DNA from: Cylindrodendrum hubeiense
Taxonomy: Eukaryota > Ascomycota > Sordariomycetes > Hypocreales > Nectriaceae
Assembly: GCA_014621425.1 (NCBI GenBank)
Contig: JAANBB010000543.1
Coordinates: 1-23,664 of the forward strand
Direction of reading: 5' to 3'
Length of the DNA: 23,664 nt
This document shows positions 19,492 to 23,664 of the stretch, piece after piece. The position numbers were made by a program, and so were the translations under genes. Under the pieces are notes generated by a model that was given only the letters and a program-made list of their open reading frames with translations, made no database searches and was not told where the DNA came from. Within the stretch, counting starts at the first letter, position 1. Every line of letters begins with the position of its first letter.

Positions 19492-21624
19492 ATGGATCAA
19501 GCAGACATCCCGGCGCTGCTCGCGCGGCTGGCCAGCGACGAGGATGCCTCGCGCAAGATGGCCGTCTTTAAGCTGCAGAACTCGATCAACGACCCTGCCT
19601 TCGCCGACGTCTTCATTTCCTCAGGCGGCCTGGTCGTCCTACGCCGCCTCATCATGACGGCCGCCGGCAACACCCTCGCCTACTCGCTCCAGAGCCTGAC
19701 GCGCCTGCTCGAAGTCGACATGGGGTGGGACATCTTCGAGGGGCCGACGGCCAGTGACCTCGTCGAGCGGGTGGTCGAGCTCATCGTCACGAACCCGCTG
19801 GTTAACATCCTCAGGGGCGCCATGTCCATCCTGGTCGCCCTCGTCAGCCATTCCCAATCGGCCGTCATCGGAGGCGCCGCAAGCCGCACCCCGGGTACCT
19901 TTGGCTTCCGCGCCTTGAAGCCTGCCGTCGCCGTCTACCCGCAATTCTTCGAGCTTGTCATAGCCCAACTGCAGAGCGCCGACCACGCCCTCTGCGCCAA
20001 CGCCCTCATGCTCATCAACGCCCTTATCCGAGACGCCGTGTCCAACGAAGGCACCATGGGGGGCAAGACCAACGGGGCCACACAAGGGGACGAGTGGTCC
20101 AAGTTCATCAAGCGGCTGCAGGACCTGGGGCTGATCAAGGCCGTCTACAAGCTCATGCAGAGTTCTGCCCTGCAAGACTTGGCACACCCCCTATTGGAGT
20201 TTCAGTCGTTGACCAAGATCTTGTTGAGGAAATGGCGTGAAGTCGAGGTTGACCTGGAGCGACCGGAACATCGGCGGGCCCTCAAGGGCTTGCATCTAGC
20301 CAGCGCTCCGGATCGCGCGCATGTCAACGGCCACTCGCCGCCGATTGAGCAACACGAGACACCGGCAAAGAAGGGGAGCAGAAGGCACAATCCCGAGAAG
20401 TGGAGAAGGTTGGGCTTTGAGACCGAGAGCCCTGCGCAGGAGTTTGATATCACTGGTTTCCTGGGCATGATGGACATCACAGACTACGTGCGGAAACACG
20501 AGGACGGATTCCAGAAGATGCTGATGGAACAGGCGGGCAAACCGGCATCCCAACGTTGCCCCGTTGCCCGAGCGAGTTTTGCGGTTACCATGGTCCTGTA
20601 CGAGCACTTTGAAGTCGACAAGGCCGACCTGGAGGACATCAAGGGGTACCAGGTGATGGAATCAAAGGACCACGACAGAATATTCCGCCCTCTTCTGCTT
20701 CAATGGTCTCGGTTGCACACTGCTGCCCTCCATGCCTTCTTCCGGGTGTGGAAGGTCACTGGTGCAGAACATGATGACTTTGAAAAAGTAGTCGAGCTGG
20801 TGCGGATCCTGGTCGATCAGGTGGTGGGCGAAGCCACGAGGACCAAGGATGTGCTGGAGGCAGAGGAGGAGATGCAAGAATTCGATGTGGCGCGCCTACG
20901 AGAGCAGCAAATGGACCTGCTCGAGATGTCGTTCGAGGGCACATGGGGCCAGCACCTATACCAGGTACGAGAAGAGTTGAAGCAGGAAGCCCTGCAGTTC
21001 GTCAAGGAGCAGAGGATCCGGTGTCTCCTCGAGGGATCGTGGTTCACGAAGCCGACGCCCAAGCGAGAGAACAACAGCGGGTCCAAACACCGACTCTTCA
21101 CGCCAACGCCGTGGCGTTACGCCAAGCTGTCTCATAACCGTCGATATCTCCACTATGCCGACTTTGAAGTGCAAACGGCTCAGGAGCCCACCCTAGATTC
21201 TCTGGGAGAGAAGATTGACCTCAGCACCATCAGCTCAGTTGTGTCCAACGTGTCGGCGGACGACGTAAAGAGCACGACTAGCGGGGCGACAACAAAGACG
21301 ACGACGACAAAAATCACCGTGTATAGCTTTGTCAACCCGATAAACCCTACCAAAGGAATGGATACCAAGGAGCATCCAATCCTCTCGCTGTGGCCGCTTA
21401 GCCACAGCCTCGCGTCCGAGTGGCTGGACGGGTTGCTGCTGGTGCTGAATCAAGCTCCGATTACAGCAGAAACGAACAAGTTGGTCAACATGGTGAGCGA
21501 GTACGGGCTGAAGATCCGGCTGCTGAATGTGCGGATGGACCCGGCCTTCGATGGTCCGGTGCCTGGAGCCGGCGTGATTCCAAGCCGAGAAGGACTGGAT
21601 GATGATTATTTCTTTGAGGTCTGA
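19492..21624 (+). CDS. ELMO/CED-12 family protein
   Basis: Regulatory partner of DOCK-type exchange factors, acting in Rac/Rho signalling to actin; the yeast counterpart Lmo1 works with Dck1 on Rho5. It is a single intronless frame of 710 aa, starting at the first ATG after a C-rich leader. Residues ~1-290 form an armadillo-like N-terminal region (FADVFISSGGLVVLRRLI, NTLAYSLQSLTRLLE). The ELMO domain spans ~304-460, beginning near FDITGFLGMMDITDYV and including FRPLLLQWSRLHTAALHAFF. A helical linker (LREQQMDLLEMSFEGTWGQH) leads to a PH domain at ~505-690. That domain has RIRCLLEGSWFTK, YAKLSHNRRYLHYADFE and GLKIRLLNVRMD, close to animal ELMO1. A Thr/Lys-rich insertion (residues ~594-605, TTSGATTKTTTTK) sits inside the PH domain. 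The C-terminus YFFEV lacks the proline-rich end of animal ELMO. Confidence 0.92.
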   Translation: MDQADIPALLARLASDEDASRKMAVFKLQNSINDPAFADVFISSGGLVVLRRLIMTAAGNTLAYSLQSLTRLLEVDMGWDIFEGPTASDLVERVVELIVTNPLVNILRGAMSILVALVSHSQSAVIGGAASRTPGTFGFRALKPAVAVYPQFFELVIAQLQSADHALCANALMLINALIRDAVSNEGTMGGKTNGATQGDEWSKFIKRLQDLGLIKAVYKLMQSSALQDLAHPLLEFQSLTKILLRKWREVEVDLERPEHRRALKGLHLASAPDRAHVNGHSPPIEQHETPAKKGSRRHNPEKWRRLGFETESPAQEFDITGFLGMMDITDYVRKHEDGFQKMLMEQAGKPASQRCPVARASFAVTMVLYEHFEVDKADLEDIKGYQVMESKDHDRIFRPLLLQWSRLHTAALHAFFRVWKVTGAEHDDFEKVVELVRILVDQVVGEATRTKDVLEAEEEMQEFDVARLREQQMDLLEMSFEGTWGQHLYQVREELKQEALQFVKEQRIRCLLEGSWFTKPTPKRENNSGSKHRLFTPTPWRYAKLSHNRRYLHYADFEVQTAQEPTLDSLGEKIDLSTISSVVSNVSADDVKSTTSGATTKTTTTKITVYSFVNPINPTKGMDTKEHPILSLWPLSHSLASEWLDGLLLVLNQAPITAETNKLVNMVSEYGLKIRLLNVRMDPAFDGPVPGAGVIPSREGLDDDYFFEV

Positions 21625-22481
21625 AATGCTAAGACAGATTTGGATTGCGACTTGGCTAGACGGAAAGACTCAAAATTCTGGGATTGGTTTTTGCATTCAT
21701 ATATACCCCTTTGCCCCGGATGGTCAGCATGGGCATAGCGAGCGTGCTTCGATGCGATGGATGTTAGATTTTTATCAAGTGTAGTAGGATATTTTGCGGC
21801 ATCAGGCAAGAGGCCGAGCCCAAGGGCGACATACTGCCCAGTTGAGGAAGTTGATAGATGTGAAAATAACAAGAGAGCACCGAGCGGCCCAACCTACTTC
21901 TCAATACCCTGCGTTTGTTCTCATCACATTCCCTTGTCACCACACGTAAACGTCACAAGGCTTTTGGTAACAAGTGTTGGCGCAGCTCGGAGTTTCCGGC
22001 AGTCGCCAGTGGTTGTTCAGCTTCAAAGCTAGACATAGAATACCACGAGTTTCTTGACACATACGGAGATTCGGGAATTCGATAAACCCATAGTCCACAA
22101 TGTCGCAGTGCTCATTACTTGATGGTAGGGAAATTGAACAATGTTTTGGTGACTGCCAAGGTATACGTACATAATACAACTATATATTCTAAATCATGCC
22201 ATTAAACAATAAAAGGGAAGTCATTTCAGAGTGTATCCTGAATGCATCAACAGAAATAGGCCTCACCCGGGGCACCCAAGGTCAAACACAAGTTACAACC
22301 GCAAGCTATCCCAAGAATAGCCCGAAAGTGAAGAACGAAGAGGAATTGGCAAGTCCATTACTTTTGCATTAGAGGGATGGAGCAATAGAGATCAATTGGG
22401 TCGCCAGCCTCCTGGCTTCACCACTGCCACCCGCGCCCGGAGAATTATCTCAGCCAAAAGGCGTCGGGACCAAGCAGACCC
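21625..22481. other. Convergent intergenic region (ELMO / PAN protein)
   Basis: More AT-rich than the surrounding genes. No supported gene: open frames up to 91 codons carry no motif. AATAAA occurs near 22207 on the plus strand and could serve as a distal poly(A) signal. Confidence 0.55.
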
Positions 22482-23664
22482 TTAGTCTCCAGCGCCCGAG
22501 GAAGGGCACTCATAGCATTCAGGCTGAGAGAAGGTGGATCCGGAACTCTTGGCCGTGAACTCGTAGGCCGAGTACAGGTTGCACTTGTACACGCCATGGT
22601 TGTTCTTGGCACGCGAGAACAGCTTGCAGCCATCGGTGTCTTTGCAGCTCTTGGCACAAGTTGCGTCGCTGGTTGCGTCACCGGTGCAGAGGAGAGTCTC
22701 CTTGCAGATCTCACCCTTCTGGTTACATATCTTGTTGCTAGGGGCCGGGGAGATGGGCGAGTACGAGCTACACGAAGCGGTAGGGCACGAGTAGCATTCC
22801 CGATCGAACCAGTAGACGCCGCAGCCGCCCGTAGACGTGGACACGCTGGTGACGCCTGAAGCGTACAGGGTGCAGAGGCTACTGCTGTCCCGGAACGCCC
22901 AGGATTCGCATTTGGAGTTGTCGTTACAGAACTGGGCACATTGCGCGCGGGTGCTGGTGTATTTCATATCAATGGAGCTGACGTAGCTCTTCTTGGTGCC
23001 CTCCCTACCACACTTGTCTCCGGAAGGAGTATTGGGCTTCAGACTGCAGACATCGGGGGGGTTGGTAGCCGCCGCAGTCGTTGAAGTGGCAGTGGTGCTG
23101 GTGCTGGTGGTGCTAGTGCTGGTGGTAGTCACAGTGGCTGATACGCACTGAAAGCATGACTTATCATAGAAGTAAACTCCGCACTCAGTCTTCTTATAAG
23201 CAACAGTAGAAACTGCGCCGTCGTAGAGGGTACAGGTGTGGCTCTGTGAGTTGAATGAAAAGGATTCGCAGCCCGTCTTATCCGCACAGAACTTGGCACA
23301 ATCAGAACGCTGCTGCTTATAAGCTGTGGCGATAGAGGAGATTCCACGGTTAACACCGCCCTCAAAGCCGCACTTGGCATTGGCCGGGGTTGAGGATAAT
23401 AGTTTGTAGGCATCGCACGTTGGGGCCGCAGTGGTGGTTGTAGCTGCCTCACTACTTGTCGTTGTCGTCGTTGAGTCAGTTGTCGACGTAGTTGACCCAG
23501 TGGTTGACTCAGCCGTTGACTCAGTTGTCGATGTAGTTGATTCAGTGGTTGACTCGGTTGTTGACTGTGTGGTTTCTGTTGTAGACCCGGTGGTTGACTC
23601 AGTGGTTGACTCCGTAGTTGACTGAGTAGTTTCTGTTGTAGACCCGGTAGTTGACTCGGTCGTT
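22482..23664 (-). CDS. Mucin-like protein with three PAN/Apple-like modules (5' end outside)
   Basis: An uninterrupted minus-strand frame runs from the right edge to TAA at 22484-22482, at least 393 codons; the start and any signal peptide lie beyond 23664. The visible N-terminal part (to ~23435) is a Ser/Thr/Glu-rich stalk of TTESTT repeats, typical of heavily O-glycosylated cell-wall or secreted proteins. Three cysteine-rich modules follow, at about 23435-23140, 23065-22790 and 22755-22490. The first two share C-A-x-F-C, x-C-E-S-x-x-F, C-T-L-Y and a closing CGVYxxDxxCxxC, the pattern of PAN/Apple domains that bind carbohydrate or protein. The third is more diverged (CAKSCKDTDGC, CNLYSAYEF, ECYEC). 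Thr/Ser linkers separate modules 1 and 2. A cell-surface adhesin or wall protein is likely; the ligand is unknown. The C-terminus SSGAGD shows no GPI signal. Confidence 0.85.
   Translation of the reverse strand, partial: TTESTTGSTTETTQSTTESTTESTTGSTTETTQSTTESTTESTTSTTESTAESTTGSTTSTTDSTTTTTSSEAATTTTAAPTCDAYKLLSSTPANAKCGFEGGVNRGISSIATAYKQQRSDCAKFCADKTGCESFSFNSQSHTCTLYDGAVSTVAYKKTECGVYFYDKSCFQCVSATVTTTSTSTTSTSTTATSTTAAATNPPDVCSLKPNTPSGDKCGREGTKKSYVSSIDMKYTSTRAQCAQFCNDNSKCESWAFRDSSSLCTLYASGVTSVSTSTGGCGVYWFDRECYSCPTASCSSYSPISPAPSNKICNQKGEICKETLLCTGDATSDATCAKSCKDTDGCKLFSRAKNNHGVYKCNLYSAYEFTAKSSGSTFSQPECYECPSSGAGD
23532..23645 (-). repeat. 57-bp in-frame tandem repeat in the mucin-like stalk
   Basis: Two adjacent copies (23645-23589 and 23588-23532) encode an identical 19-residue unit, GSTTETTQSTTESTTESTT, with several silent differences. 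Partial copies lie on both sides and the array continues off the window. Confidence 0.9.

Noticed and set aside
19639..20187. 182-codon minus-strand frame inside ELMO
   Set aside because: Shadow of the ELMO coding frame caused by codon bias.
22445..22939. 164-codon minus-strand frame overlapping the PAN protein
   Set aside because: Same strand, other frame; the PAN frame has ordered cysteine modules while this one is Arg/Pro/Ser-rich noise.
23431..23625. Plus-strand frame with VDSVVD repeats
   Set aside because: It is the reverse complement of the TTESTT repeat array, not a separate gene.

Overview
The window is nuclear DNA from a filamentous ascomycete (Pezizomycotina, most likely Sordariomycetes). 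The evidence is short introns of about 50-100 nt with GTRNGT donors, CTRAC-type branch points and YAG acceptors; pyrimidine-rich leaders before the start codons; and a gene set typical of these fungi. There is no sign of a prokaryotic, viral or transposon-derived gene. All exon coordinates were read by eye from frame continuity, splice sites and remembered family motifs; no alignment was run.

Layout, left to right: (1) the 3' end of an unidentified low-complexity gene, followed directly by a 9-copy 11-bp tandem repeat; (2) a ferric/metalloreductase (+) with a probable one-base frameshift in its FAD domain; (3) an SLC35F6-like transporter (+); (4) a Yippee zinc protein (-); (5) a DUF2985-type membrane protein of unknown function (-), divergent from (6) a small tRNA-splicing endonuclease subunit, Sen15 type (+), which converges on (7) a seven-exon zinc alcohol dehydrogenase (-); (8) a gene-poor block of about 4.2 kb full of microsatellites and minisatellites; (9) a seven-exon oxysterol-binding protein (+) with a C-terminal tail carrying two LIDF motifs; (10) the small subunit of the U2AF splicing factor (-), divergent from (11) an ELMO/CED-12 protein (+); (12) the 3' part of a secreted-type mucin-like protein with three cysteine-rich PAN/Apple-like modules (-), which runs off the right edge.

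The genes do not form a pathway or a biosynthetic cluster. They look like ordinary housekeeping and membrane genes: two in RNA processing (Sen15, U2AF35), several in membrane and transport functions (reductase, SLC35F6, OSBP, DUF2985), one in Rac-type signalling (ELMO) and one at the cell surface. I found no convincing undescribed multi-gene system. The points most worth a second look are the reductase frameshift, the repeat-bearing PAN protein, the LIDF tail of the OSBP, the DUF2985 protein and the minisatellite arrays.
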